This document shows, piece by piece, positions 53,623 to 63,171 of a stretch of 64,000 bases of DNA (position 1 is the first letter of the stretch; each line of letters opens with the position of its first letter). The notes beneath the pieces are model-generated. The model had not been told where the DNA came from. It did not search any database and saw only the letters and a list, made by a program, of their open reading frames with translations. Location: the NCBI GenBank assembly GCA_003667865.1, contig CP033051.1, positions 383,501 through 447,500 on the forward strand. Direction: 5' to 3'. The position numbers and the translations under genes are program-made. This DNA comes from Rossellomorea marisflavi (GTDB lineage: Bacteria; Bacillota; Bacilli; Bacillales; Bacillaceae_B).

Positions 53623-54495
53623 TTAATAGCGCTTGAATCCTTCTCCAAGTACCTCTGAAGCATCCATTGTAATAACAAATGCAGTAGGATCAATATGTTT
53701 TACAAGTTGTTTCAACTTTGTGAATTCCGTTTGATCGACAACACACATTAGGATTGGACGTTCATCATGAGTGTATCCACCGTATGCAGAAAGCTTTGTA
53801 ACACCACGATCGATCTTGTTAATAATGCCTTCGCGAATTTCTTCCTGACGGTTTGTAATAATGAGGGTTGTTTTGGAACGACCAAACCCAACTTGAACGA
53901 GGTCAATCGTTTTACTCGTTACATACAACCCAATCAAAGCATAAAGACCTTTTTCAATATCAAACACAAGTGCTGCCGCTAACACAATCATTCCATCAAT
54001 AATGGCTACACAGGTTCCGAGACTGAAACCTGTGAACTTGTTGACGATTTGCGCAGCAAGGTCCGTCCCTCCTGTTGAAGCTCCTCCGCGGAAAACAATC
54101 CCTAGACCTAGTCCGACACCAATCCCACCAAAAAGGGCACCAAGTAATGGATCTAATGTCCACGCTTCCCAATCCTCAGTTAGGAAGACGACTAATGGTA
54201 AAAACACCGTACCAATGGCTGTTTTCACTCCAAATTGTAGCCCTAGGAAAATGAGTCCTGCTATAAATAATGGAATGTTAAAAGCCCATTGGACATAGGC
54301 TGGTTTCCAATCGAATACGCTTTTTAGTATTGTTGAAATCCCACTAACTCCCCCAGATGCTACTTCATTCGGTAGCAAAAACACATTAAAGGCAATAGCC
54401 ACTAGAGAAGATCCGAGTATAACATATAAATAAGACAAGAATTTTTCTAAGGCTGGATTATTCATCTGATTACGACGCCTTTTCTTTTTTTCCAT
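53623..54495 (-). CDS. yvjA: YvjA, YitT-family membrane protein (DUF161/DUF2179)
   Basis: 290 residues: about five membrane helices forming the DUF161 part, then a C-terminal soluble DUF2179 domain of about 80 residues (YGGYTHDERPILMCVV). The FRGGASTGGTDLAAQIV motif is conserved in the family. Function unknown. It starts at an ATG with GGAGC 7 bases upstream. Oddity: the codons for GGTDL contain a 14-base copy of the AAGGTCCGTCCCTC repeat arm, at 54058-54071. Confidence 0.9.
   Translation of the reverse strand: MEKKKRRRNQMNNPALEKFLSYLYVILGSSLVAIAFNVFLLPNEVASGGVSGISTILKSVFDWKPAYVQWAFNIPLFIAGLIFLGLQFGVKTAIGTVFLPLVVFLTEDWEAWTLDPLLGALFGGIGVGLGLGIVFRGGASTGGTDLAAQIVNKFTGFSLGTCVAIIDGMIVLAAALVFDIEKGLYALIGLYVTSKTIDLVQVGFGRSKTTLIITNRQEEIREGIINKIDRGVTKLSAYGGYTHDERPILMCVVDQTEFTKLKQLVKHIDPTAFVITMDASEVLGEGFKRY
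54058..54071. repeat. Half unit of the GAGGGACGGACCT family inside yvjA
   Basis: AAGGTCCGTCCCTC on the plus strand, the reverse of which encodes Gly-Gly-Thr-Asp-Leu in the conserved STGGTD motif. The protein motif is family-typical, so the repeat may only reflect codon choice. Confidence 0.5.
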
Positions 54496-54792
54496 GTCAG
54501 ACGCTCCTTTTCACTATGTATTCCTTAGTATGACCAGACAATACGCTCTCATTACAGAGCAGATGAAGTTCTACAATATCTGTTCATACTTTACAACCTT
54601 TGAGAGTATAGCATGACACTCGAAATACTGTAAATAACAGCTCAATAACGCATTAAAGCAGTAGTAGAGAACAATATATCAATTGAATGAATACGAGGAG
54701 AATATATGAAATTGGCGGATAGAAATTTTATATATAAAACTCTCACTGACCCTGTAGCTTTCGAGTAATAAATTCGAAACAAAAAAGTCCCG

Positions 54793-54828
54793 TAACATCA
54801 CTACTCTTTAGAAAAGTAGTGATGTAAC
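54793..54828 (-). terminator. Terminator of the 54841-55077 gene
   Basis: GTTACATCACTACT and AGTAGTGATGTTAC form a long hairpin on the minus strand, with TTTTTTG following a few bases later. It begins 12 bases past the stop. Confidence 0.85.
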
Positions 54829-54840
54829 GAAACTAATAGG

Positions 54841-55077
54841 TTATTTTTTACTTTCACTCTCTAAAATCGGTCTTGTAACCGTTATAAAGTAGTGCTCTGC
54901 GCTTCCTCTCGCTGTTACGATGTATTTGGTTTCACTAATAATCTGTTCTAGCTGCTTTTCATTTAGCCTTTTTAATAAAATTCTAGCCATTTGGCTTGGC
55001 TTATAGTTAATAGCAAGACTTTTTCTAATATCTTTATGATATTCCTCACAATAGTAATACAATTGTTCCTCAAACAA
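54841..55077 (-). CDS. Small cytoplasmic protein of unknown function
   Basis: 78 residues, mostly helical, with no signal peptide. Features seen are YYYCEEYHKDIRKSLA near the N-terminus and SQMARILLKRLNEKQLEQII, suggesting a helical fold with possible regulatory or partner-binding use. No family recognised. The TTG start at 55077 lies 8 bases after GGAG. It has its own terminator. The 268-base gap to the divergent HD-GYP gene is AT-rich and carries promoter-like tracts but nothing precise. Confidence 0.7.
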   Translation of the reverse strand: MFEEQLYYYCEEYHKDIRKSLAINYKPSQMARILLKRLNEKQLEQIISETKYIVTARGSAEHYFITVTRPILESESKK

Positions 55078-55345
55078 TTTAATATCTCCTTCTTATATAA
55101 AAATTGCATTTAAAGTCTTTTACCTTTTTTTAAAAAGTTTACCTATTGAGGTTATTATTTCCAACTAATATAACATAAACAAAAAGAAATTTGTCATAAA
55201 GAGTCGAATTTTGAAAAAGTCTTTTAATTTTGATTTTTCTCAATTGTCAGGGGGTTTTCGTACGATTTAGTAAAAAAGTAATATATATAATATTTTCCAT
55301 TAATAGTATTATTTTCTTATGAAGCTATAGAAAGAGGTTGTACTG

Positions 55346-56371
55346 ATGGAGGCATTATATATTTCGTCCGAATTAATAGGTGAAACGCTACTCGAAGATA
55401 TTGAGTCAGCTGATGGTTTATTACTATTAAAGAGTGGAATTATCTTAAACGAGGGACATATTGCACTACTACAAAAATACAAAATAAACAAAAAAATCAA
55501 TGTACAATCGAACGAGCAAGGTCGAGAAATTGAACACTCACCACAAGTAGTCCCTTATAGAAATATGATAGAAACAACAAGAGACGTTTTTCAGCAAATG
55601 ACCGAATCTGAAAACTGTGATGTGTCTCAGCTTACAAATCAATATCATGAATTCGTGAGAGAAGCATTAGACAATAGCAGCATTTATCAAATTATTAGCA
55701 AAACTGTAGACGAAAAGGATTATCTTTATCAGCACAGCATTAATGTCGGGATTTTATCCGCTATCATAGGGAAATTATTAGGCTACACTTCAAAGGATAT
55801 TATGACATTAGCGGATATGGGATTATTCCATGATATCGGGATGTTACGTGTACCAGAAGCGATACGATTTAAAAAAGGGAAGCTTACTCATGGGGAATAC
55901 GAGGTTATTAAATCACATACAAAACAAGGCTATACAATACTAAATTCCTATTCATTACATACTTTGATTAAAGAAGCTGCCTTATTACATCACATTAGAC
56001 TTGATAATAGCGGCTACCCGAACTCGAATAGTAAGGAAATTCCCTTCCTAATTCAAATTATATCTATTGCAGATTGTTTTAACGCCATGAGCATGAAAAC
56101 ATATGGTACTCCTAAAAAAGACTTTAGTTCTGTATATGAATTAATGGAAGAATCATTCAACAATAGACTAAACCCTGCCATTGTCGTTCCATTTGTACGA
56201 TACATCATGCGACAGCTTCTTCATAAACAAGTCCAACTATCTAATGGGGAAAATGCTGAAATCGTGTTTATCCATGACAACGAGCCGCATCAGCCTTTAG
56301 TAAAAGTAACAAATGAAGAATACTATGACCTGAGAAAGCATCATTCAATGAGGATTCAAAGCTTAGCATGA
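55346..56371 (+). CDS. HD-GYP domain protein (putative cyclic-di-GMP phosphodiesterase)
   Basis: 341 residues. An N-terminal segment of about 100 residues without recognised domain is followed by an HD-GYP domain. The histidine of YLYQHSINVG (about 130), HD pair GLFHDIGM (about 171), HTKQGYTIL and ALLHHIRLDNSGYP are all in order. In the last motif the usual DGSGYP reads DNSGYP, and the HHE that often precedes is HHI, so activity should be tested. The domain class cleaves c-di-GMP or related dinucleotides. The gene is single and followed by a shared terminator-like repeat. Confidence 0.88.
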   Translation: MEALYISSELIGETLLEDIESADGLLLLKSGIILNEGHIALLQKYKINKKINVQSNEQGREIEHSPQVVPYRNMIETTRDVFQQMTESENCDVSQLTNQYHEFVREALDNSSIYQIISKTVDEKDYLYQHSINVGILSAIIGKLLGYTSKDIMTLADMGLFHDIGMLRVPEAIRFKKGKLTHGEYEVIKSHTKQGYTILNSYSLHTLIKEAALLHHIRLDNSGYPNSNSKEIPFLIQIISIADCFNAMSMKTYGTPKKDFSSVYELMEESFNNRLNPAIVVPFVRYIMRQLLHKQVQLSNGENAEIVFIHDNEPHQPLVKVTNEEYYDLRKHHSMRIQSLA

Positions 56372-56373
56372 TA

Positions 56374-56418
56374 AAGGGACGGACCTTTCACGCGCTAGTA
56401 GCGCGAAGGTCCGTCCCT
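56374..56418. repeat. Palindromic unit with strong inner stem between HD-GYP gene and prfB
   Basis: Arms AAGGGACGGACCTTT / GAAGGTCCGTCCCT enclose a second stem, CGCGC-TAGTA-GCGCG. It lies between two convergent genes, 2 bases after one stop and 6 bases from the other. Long T-runs are absent, so termination strength is uncertain. Confidence 0.8.
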
Positions 56419-56423
56419 CATCA

Positions 56424-57525
56424 TTATTTAATTCTTGAACGTAGGTATGCGTTAATAAATGGATCAATGTCACCATCCATAACCCCTTGTACGTTTCCTG
56501 ATTCAGTATTGGTTCTGTGGTCCTTTACCATCGAGTATGGGTGGAACACGTAAGAGCGAATTTGGCTTCCCCAGCCAATTTCTTTTTGCTCACCACGAAT
56601 TTCGAGAAGCTCCTGCTCTTGTTCCTCAATACGTCTTTGGTAAAGCTTTGCTTTCAGCATTTTCATTGCAGCTTCTCGGTTTTTAATCTGAGAACGTTCC
56701 GATTGACATGTAACAACAACACCTGTTGGCTGGTGGGTAATACGTACAGCTGAGTCTGTCGTATTGATATGCTGACCACCCGCTCCACTAGCACGATACG
56801 TATCGACCTTTAAGTCTTCAGTACGGATCTCAATTTCAATCTCTTCGTTGAATTCAGGCATAACCTCACATGAAACAAACGATGTGTGACGACGGCCTGA
56901 AGAATCAAATGGAGAAATACGAACTAAACGGTGAACGCCTTTTTCTGCTTTAAGGTAACCGTAAGCATTGTGTCCTTTGATTGCTAGTGTGACACTTTTA
57001 ATTCCTGCTTCGTCACCAGGTAGATAATCTAACGTTTCTACTTTAAAGCCTTTTTTCTCACCCCAACGTGTGTACATTCTTAGGAGCATAGAACCCCAGT
57101 CTTGTGACTCTGTTCCACCTGCACCTGGATGCAATTCAAGAATGGCATTGTTTTTATCATATTCTTCACTTAATAAAAGCTGAAGTTCATATTCATTTAA
57201 ACGTTTTACAAGATCCTTTAGTTCTGTTTCAAGCTCTTGTTGTAATTCTTCATCTGGCTCTTCTTTTACAAGCTCTAGCGTTACTTCTAAATTTTCATGC
57301 GTTTCTAGCAAGTCCTTGTACTCATTCACAAGGTCCTTTAATCCATTTCCTTCATTAATTAACCCTTGTGCTTTTTGTTGGTCATCCCAGAAGTCAGGCT
57401 GAACCATGATTTCATCTAGCTCTGTAATACGTGCCTCTTTGTTTTCTAAGTCAAAGAGACCCCCTAAAGTCCGCTAATGTCTTAGCTGTTTTTTCTAATT
57501 CTACTCTAATTTCTGACAGTTCCAT
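56424..57525 (-). CDS. prfB: PrfB, peptide chain release factor 2, with programmed +1 frameshift
   Basis: Recognises UGA/UAA stop codons. The gene begins at an ATG at 57525, with GAGGTG upstream, and reads 24 codons to an in-frame TGA at 57453-57451. It continues in the +1 frame to 56424. The shift site has a Shine-Dalgarno-like AGGGGG, then TCT CTT TGA C, the classic RF2 autoregulation signal. The product is 366 residues, with GGQ peptidyl-hydrolysis motif [17 protein letters not shown] and the SPF codon-recognition motif [10 protein letters not shown]. secA lies upstream. Confidence 0.97.
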
Positions 57526-57631
57526 ATACTTCACCTCTAAGGAATTTAAAATCATTATGATTTTCTATGTTCATATATATTTCATCATTGGAAAAATGAC
57601 TGCAATGAATACATTATATAGAAAAATAACA

Positions 57632-57661
57632 AAAGCACCTAGCCTTTTCACTAGGTACTTT
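57632..57661 (-). terminator. Terminator of secA
   Basis: On the minus strand AGTACCTAG pairs with CTAGGTGCT across TGAAAAGG, then TTTTG. It lies 8 bases past the secA stop and ahead of prfB. Confidence 0.8.
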
Positions 57662-57668
57662 CATCTAT

Positions 57669-60182
57669 TTATCCAGCGCTTCCACAGCAGTTTTTGTATT
57701 TTTTGCCGCTACCGCAAATACATGGATCATTTCGTCCCGTATCATCCTGTTTACGAATTGGCATTTTCTTTTTCGCCTTTTCTCCGTCTTCTTTCGGGTT
57801 CACCGCTTGACCTTTGGCAACCTCTTGACGCTCAAGATTGTTACGAATTTCTGCCTTCATAATGTATTTCGCTGTATCTTCTTCAATCGATAGGATCATA
57901 TTTTCAAACATCGCAAAGCCTTCGTGCTGATACTCACGTAATGGGTCCGTTTGACCGTATGCACGTAACCCAATCCCTTGGCGAAGCTGATCCATCGAAT
58001 CGATATGATCAATCCATTTTGTATCAACAACGCGAAGAAGAATAACTTTTTCAAACTCACGCATTTGCTCAGATGTAAGCTTCTCTTCTTTTTCATCGTA
58101 GCGCTTTTTCACCTGTTCCATGATGAATTCAATCATGTCATCTGCTTCTTTACCTTTCAGGTCATTCTCAGAGATTGTTCCTTCAGGTAGAAGATTCGCG
58201 TTCAGGTAATCGACAATACCTTGCAGTTTCCAGTTTTCAAATTCTTCGTCTTGAGTATGTGCTAATACTGTACGTTCCACGACTGGCTTAATCATCGTCT
58301 CACAAATTTCACGTAGGTTCTCTGATTCAAGCACTTCATTACGCTGCTTGTAGATGATTTCACGCTGTTGACGTAAAACATCATCGTAAGCTAATAGCTG
58401 CTTACGTGCATCAAAGTTATTCCCCTCAACACGTTTTTGCGCAGATTCCACAGCACGGCTTACCATTTTACTTTGAATTGGCTGAGAATCGTCCATTCCA
58501 AGACGCTGCATCATCGCTTTCATATTATCTGAACCGAAGCGACGCATTAATTCATCTTCCATAGAAAGATAGAATTGAGTTACCCCTGGGTCTCCTTGAC
58601 GACCTGAACGACCACGAAGCTGATTATCAATACGACGAGATTCATGACGCTCCGTACCAATAACAGCAAGACCACCTAAATCCTTAACGCCTTCTCCTAG
58701 CTTGATATCCGTTCCACGACCAGCCATATTTGTTGCGATCGTTACAGAGCCTTTTTGACCAGCTTCCGCAATAATATCCGCTTCACGACCATGTTGCTTT
58801 GCATTTAAGACGTTATGCTTAACACCTTTTTTTGTTAAAAGCTTTGAAATCAACTCAGATGTTTCTACGGCAACTGTACCAACAAGAACAGGCTGCCCTT
58901 TGTCATAACGTTCTTTAATTTCTTCGGCTACCGCACGGAATTTGCCTTCGATTGAAGCATAAATTAAATCTGCACGGTCATCACGAGCAATTGGTCTATT
59001 TGTTGGAATGACAACAACATTCATATTATAAATGTTACGGAATTCCTCTTCTTCCGTTTTCGCTGTACCGGTCATACCTGAAAGCTTTTCATACATACGG
59101 AAGTAGTTTTGGAACGTAATTGTTGCCATTGTCATGCTTTCGTTTTGTATTTCCAATCCTTCTTTTGCCTCAATCGCTTGGTGTAGTCCGTCACTGTAGC
59201 GACGTCCTTTCATTAAACGACCAGTGAAGGAGTCAACGATTACAACTTGGCCTTCTTCCACTACATAATCAAAATCACGTTGCATACTGACATGTGCTTT
59301 TAATGCTTGGTTAATATGGTGGTTTAACGCAACATGAGAAATATCAAAAAGGTTTTCAATATTGAAGGCACGTTCTACTCGGTTGATTCCCTCTTCTGTT
59401 AGTTGAACCCCTTTTGTTTTTTCATCATATGTGAAGTCTTCGTCTCGTTTTAACGTACGAACTACTGCATTCGCTTGAATATAGAGCTGAGTTGATTTGG
59501 CAGCTTGTCCTGAAATAATTAATGGTGTACGCGCTTCATCAATTAGGATGGAGTCGACCTCATCGATTACCGCATAATAAAGTGGGCGCTGAACCTTTTG
59601 CTCTTTATACAGCACCATGTTATCACGTAAGTAGTCAAATCCTAGCTCATTATTTGTGCTGTACGTGATGTCTGAAGCATACGCTTCACGTTTTTCATCC
59701 TTTTCCATAGAGTTTAAGTTTAACCCTACAGATAAGCCTAGGAAGTTATAAAGCTGACCCATTTCCTCGGCGTCACGACTTGCTAAGTATTCATTGACTG
59801 TTACAACGTGTACACCTTTACCAGTAATCGCATTTAAATAAACAGGCATTGTGGAAGTTAACGTTTTACCTTCCCCTGTTTTCATCTCAGAAATATTTCC
59901 TTCGTGTAAGCTAATACCACCCATAAGCTGAACGCGGTACGGATATAAGCCTAGTACACGACGAGCACCTTCACGAACAACCGCAAAAGCTTCTACTAAC
60001 ATCTTATCTAGGTCTTCGCCATCTTGATAGCGTTGTTTAAATTCTAGTGTTTTTTCACGAAGCTGGTCGTCTGATAGACGCTCCATTTCTGGTCCAAGTT
60101 CTTCTATTTGGTCAGCTAGTTTTTCTAGTTTTTTTAGCTCTCTTTTGTTTGGATCGAACACCTTATTTAAGATTCCAAGCAT
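57669..60182 (-). CDS. secA: SecA, preprotein translocase ATPase
   Basis: 837 residues, the usual length in Firmicutes. Nucleotide-binding motifs [17 protein letters not shown] (Walker A) and [15 protein letters not shown] (DEAD-like). Helicase-like motif region [11 protein letters not shown], and a C-terminal zinc finger [17 protein letters not shown] that docks SecB-like or ribosomal partners. The start is the ATG at 60182, with GGAGC 8 bases upstream. In B. subtilis prfB follows directly, as here. hpf is absent upstream; gntK lies there instead. Confidence 0.97.
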   Translation of the reverse strand: MLGILNKVFDPNKRELKKLEKLADQIEELGPEMERLSDDQLREKTLEFKQRYQDGEDLDKMLVEAFAVVREGARRVLGLYPYRVQLMGGISLHEGNISEMKTGEGKTLTSTMPVYLNAITGKGVHVVTVNEYLASRDAEEMGQLYNFLGLSVGLNLNSMEKDEKREAYASDITYSTNNELGFDYLRDNMVLYKEQKVQRPLYYAVIDEVDSILIDEARTPLIISGQAAKSTQLYIQANAVVRTLKRDEDFTYDEKTKGVQLTEEGINRVERAFNIENLFDISHVALNHHINQALKAHVSMQRDFDYVVEEGQVVIVDSFTGRLMKGRRYSDGLHQAIEAKEGLEIQNESMTMATITFQNYFRMYEKLSGMTGTAKTEEEEFRNIYNMNVVVIPTNRPIARDDRADLIYASIEGKFRAVAEEIKERYDKGQPVLVGTVAVETSELISKLLTKKGVKHNVLNAKQHGREADIIAEAGQKGSVTIATNMAGRGTDIKLGEGVKDLGGLAVIGTERHESRRIDNQLRGRSGRQGDPGVTQFYLSMEDELMRRFGSDNMKAMMQRLGMDDSQPIQSKMVSRAVESAQKRVEGNNFDARKQLLAYDDVLRQQREIIYKQRNEVLESENLREICETMIKPVVERTVLAHTQDEEFENWKLQGIVDYLNANLLPEGTISENDLKGKEADDMIEFIMEQVKKRYDEKEEKLTSEQMREFEKVILLRVVDTKWIDHIDSMDQLRQGIGLRAYGQTDPLREYQHEGFAMFENMILSIEEDTAKYIMKAEIRNNLERQEVAKGQAVNPKEDGEKAKKKMPIRKQDDTGRNDPCICGSGKKYKNCCGSAG

Positions 60183-60426
60183 ATAGAAACGCTCCTTTAA
60201 TATGAAATGTGAGAGATTTTGTTCATGGAACATTTGTTTTTGAAGAATATGTATGAAAAAAGGCGAAAGAATCCTCTGTCCGCCATTTTACTTTTCTTTT
60301 TTTCGTACCTACTAACACTTCTATAAAGAATGTGAAAATCCTCTCACAAAATAGCCTATTTTCCCTATTTATATTACCACTATCATTCCGAAGTGACAAC
60401 TAAAGTGAGAGTAGGTTAAACTACCG

Positions 60427-60460
60427 AGAGGGACGGACCTTAGTTAAGGTCCGTCCCTCT
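60427..60460. repeat. Palindromic unit overlapping the gntK stop
   Basis: Perfect arms AGAGGGACGGACCTTA / TAAGGTCCGTCCCTCT. One arm supplies the last codons of gntK (RGTDLN) and the TAA stop, so the element extends into the coding region. No T-run follows on the gntK strand. Confidence 0.85.
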
Positions 60461-61981
60461 TTGATATTCTGCTATCTCGTTGTATTCATGCTCTAGGAGT
60501 CGTGGAATACGAATAAATAGTGGCATTAGCTGCTCGTAAGCCTTTACTGCCTCTGGATTTGGGTGGTGGGTGTGGGTTCCTCCGACCATTTCTTTTACAG
60601 CTTCAAGTGAGGCAATTTCTCCTCTTCCATACATTCCTAGGACTACCGCACCAAGGCAGGAGCTTTCAAAGCTTTCTGGAATGGATACTTCTTGATTGAA
60701 GATATCGGCAAGCATTTGTCTCCATAGCTCAGATCGTGAAAATCCGCCCGTTGCTTGCACACGTGTAGGTGTTCCGATTAATTCTTCTAGTGCTAGTAGA
60801 ACCGTATATAAATTCATGACAATGCCTTCAAGAACGGCGCGAATCATATGTTCTTTTTTATGGTGAAGTCCTAAGCCAAAGAACGAAGCACGTGCATGGG
60901 CATTCCAAAGTGGTGCTCGTTCACCTGCCATATAGGGGTGGAACAATAGTCCTTCAGAACCCGGCTGAACCCTTGATGCAATCTGCGTTAACACATCATA
61001 CGGATCCACTCCTAGCCTGCCTGCAACCTCAACCTCAGAAGCTGCCAATTGATCCCGAACCCAACGAAAAATCATGCCACCATTGTTCACAGGCCCACCG
61101 ATTACCCAGTGATTTTCTGTTAATGCATAGCAGAAGGTCCGTCCCTTTGGATCGGTAACCGGACGGTCTGTAACAGCTCGAATCGCGCCACTTGTTCCGA
61201 TTGTCACCGCAACAACTCCAGGTTCAATTGCATTCACTCCTAAATTTGAAAGCACGCCATCACTAGCCCCGACAATAAATGGCGTGTCCGCACGAAGTCC
61301 CAGTTGCATACTATATTCTTCTTTCACCCCTGATAGAGAGTGAGTTGTTTTTACTGGTCTTGCTAAACGTTCCTTTGAGATACCAACAAGGTGTAGTGCT
61401 TCTTTGTCCCAGTCTAGATCTTGAAGGTTAAAGAGACCTGTTGCAGAAGCAATCGAATAGTCTACGACAAACTCGCCAAACAATTTGTAAAATACATACT
61501 CTTTAATAGATATGATTTTACTAGCCTTTTCTAACAGTTCTGGATGCTCTTCTTTTAACCAATAGAGCTTTACTAGAGGAGACATCGGATGAATTGGTGT
61601 TCCCGTTCTTAAGTAGATCTCATGTCCGTTCTTTTCTTTTTTTAAAACATCAGCATATTTCGCACTTCTGTTATCTGCCCAAGTAATCGAGCGCGTGAGT
61701 AGCTTATCGTTTTCATCTAGTAAAATTAAACTGTGCATGGCTGAGCTAAAGGAAACAAAGCGAATGTCTTTAGACGTTGCTCCATACCCTTCAATAACAC
61801 CACGAATACAAGTCACCACAGCGTTTAGGATTTCGTTCGGGTCTTGTTCCGCTGTGTCAGGGGTTGGAGTATGTAATGGATATTCGACTCCTAAACGAAA
61901 TAGAGCTTCTCCTTTTTCGTTAAACAACACCGCTTTTGTGCTCGTTGTACCAATATCAACACCGATCATATAAGGCTGCAT
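60440..61981 (-). CDS. gntK: GntK-like gluconokinase (FGGY family)
   Basis: Phosphorylates a sugar acid, most likely gluconate to 6-phosphogluconate. 513 residues, the same as B. subtilis GntK. Motifs: GVDIGTTSTKAVLFN at the N-terminus, SFSSAMHSLI, SITWADNRSAKY, RTGTPIHPMSPL, VAVTIGTSGAIRAV and QATGGFSRSELW. The ATG at 61981 follows GGAGG by 7 bases. It lacks gntR, gntP and gntZ neighbours. The C-terminus RGTDLN is encoded by a repeat. Residues KGRTF (near 280) come from another repeat-like segment. Confidence 0.9.
   Translation of the reverse strand: MQPYMIGVDIGTTSTKAVLFNEKGEALFRLGVEYPLHTPTPDTAEQDPNEILNAVVTCIRGVIEGYGATSKDIRFVSFSSAMHSLILLDENDKLLTRSITWADNRSAKYADVLKKEKNGHEIYLRTGTPIHPMSPLVKLYWLKEEHPELLEKASKIISIKEYVFYKLFGEFVVDYSIASATGLFNLQDLDWDKEALHLVGISKERLARPVKTTHSLSGVKEEYSMQLGLRADTPFIVGASDGVLSNLGVNAIEPGVVAVTIGTSGAIRAVTDRPVTDPKGRTFCYALTENHWVIGGPVNNGGMIFRWVRDQLAASEVEVAGRLGVDPYDVLTQIASRVQPGSEGLLFHPYMAGERAPLWNAHARASFFGLGLHHKKEHMIRAVLEGIVMNLYTVLLALEELIGTPTRVQATGGFSRSELWRQMLADIFNQEVSIPESFESSCLGAVVLGMYGRGEIASLEAVKEMVGGTHTHHPNPEAVKAYEQLMPLFIRIPRLLEHEYNEIAEYQRGTDLN
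61134..61148. repeat. Half unit of the GAGGGACGGACCT family inside gntK
   Basis: AAGGTCCGTCCCTTT on the plus strand; its reverse reads K-G-R-T-F in gntK. Either a coincidence of codons or a domesticated insertion. Confidence 0.5.
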
Positions 61982-62115
61982 ATTTGTTCCTCCATCATGT
62001 TTTCCGACACTAGTTTTCTTTCTCACTATATCGTAAGTCTTTCAATTATTAAAAGGTGATTTTCATTACATGTTGGGAAGCTTATAAAAGAAGGCTACCT
62101 GAAAGGAGGATCACG

Positions 62116-62259
62116 ATGAAAAAGAAAAAAAATACAGAAACACCAAATGTATCTGGCTCCTATCAAATTGTTGGCGATGATCGTAAAGAAGAAATTAAAG
62201 AGCAGCATAATTTGGATGACGAATCTTTATACTATGCGCGCATCTTTATGGAGGATTAG
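62116..62259 (+). CDS. Small charged protein of unknown function
   Basis: 47 residues from the ATG at 62116, which follows GGAGG by 6 bases; a longer frame from 62056 has no ribosome site. Very basic N-terminus (MKKKKNTET) and acidic rest with a YYARIFMED tail. No family recognised. It runs opposite to gntK and the TPR gene and ends directly in a palindromic terminator. Confidence 0.65.
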   Translation: MKKKKNTETPNVSGSYQIVGDDRKEEIKEQHNLDDESLYYARIFMED

Positions 62260-62260
62260 A

Positions 62261-62294
62261 AGAGGGACGGACCTGCTGAGGCAGGTCCTTTCTT
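62261..62294 (+). terminator. Truncated palindromic unit acting as terminator of the small gene
   Basis: AGAGGGACGGACCTGC with the partial partner GCAGGTCC, lacking the GTCCC end, followed by TTTCTT. An 8-base core stem, GGACCTGC/GCAGGTCC, with loop TGAG. Likely an eroded copy of the repeat serving as a real terminator. Confidence 0.7.
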
Positions 62295-63129
62295 ATACCA
62301 TGACACTGTTGAAAGATTTTTGGAATTCACTATTCTTTTCCCATAATGGCTTTAACACTTGTGCGATAAAAATTCCTTCATCCTCACTTCCACTAGTGTA
62401 GTATTCCGGAACCTTCAGTGGCAGTGTCTCTTCCCCCATCATGTACTCTGCTGCAAAAGGATTTTGTTGCATTGCGTCGTACCACAGGTCTTCTGCGTCC
62501 TCCATTTCAGCGTCCAATAGATCGATAAAGAACATAGCATATTCAATGAATGCGTCCTGTTCATCATAAAATAAAGTGATCCAATAATCTGCTTCATCCA
62601 AGTCCCCTAGTTCTAAAAGTAATGGGATGAATACGTACCGAACACCTTGATGGTCATCAGGGTTTTGTTCTAATAAGCGATGAAAGGTCTTCATGGCTTT
62701 TTTCAATTGTCCGTTCTCTTTTAAAACCAAACCGTAATGTAAAAGCAGTCTCATATACGGTCTTGTATGAACATCTAGCCAATAAGCTCTTGGGTCCTTT
62801 GTGATGATAGGATGTATTTGTTTTTCCGCTAATTCAATTCCTTTATCAAGGTACGACAATTTCTCATTCTTGCTACGTGCAAATTTTGCTAAAATTCCGT
62901 ATGCATCTGCGCATTCTTCACTTAGATCTATAGCTTTTTTCGCTAAAACCTCTCGTTCTCTTCCAGTAAGAGCATAAGCGTCATATACCAGTAATTGCGC
63001 CTCTTCTCTTTGACTTAATCGTGGTAACTGTATCTTTCCTTCTTGATACTGCTGAATAATCCTTTCAGCTTCTTGTTGATTCTTAACGTTTTCCTCCGAG
63101 TCTAGCAATACCCGAATTTCCCACATCAT
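62293..63129 (-). CDS. TPR-like helical repeat protein
   Basis: 278 residues, almost entirely helical. Repeats of about 34 residues are visible, including LKKAMKTFHRLLEQNPDDHQGVRYVFIPLLLELGDLDEAD split here for length, and an ISLNEDA-like acidic C-terminus. This resembles ST7/YecA-type tetratricopeptide proteins found in Bacilli. No enzyme motif is seen. It lies 42 bases after the gene truncated by the window end, so the two are probably one operon and their products may bind each other. Confidence 0.75.
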   Translation of the reverse strand: MMWEIRVLLDSEENVKNQQEAERIIQQYQEGKIQLPRLSQREEAQLLVYDAYALTGREREVLAKKAIDLSEECADAYGILAKFARSKNEKLSYLDKGIELAEKQIHPIITKDPRAYWLDVHTRPYMRLLLHYGLVLKENGQLKKAMKTFHRLLEQNPDDHQGVRYVFIPLLLELGDLDEADYWITLFYDEQDAFIEYAMFFIDLLDAEMEDAEDLWYDAMQQNPFAAEYMMGEETLPLKVPEYYTSGSEDEGIFIAQVLKPLWEKNSEFQKSFNSVMV

Positions 63130-63171
63130 TTTCTCTATCCCCTGCGGTTCAATAAAAGAATGAACGCTATT

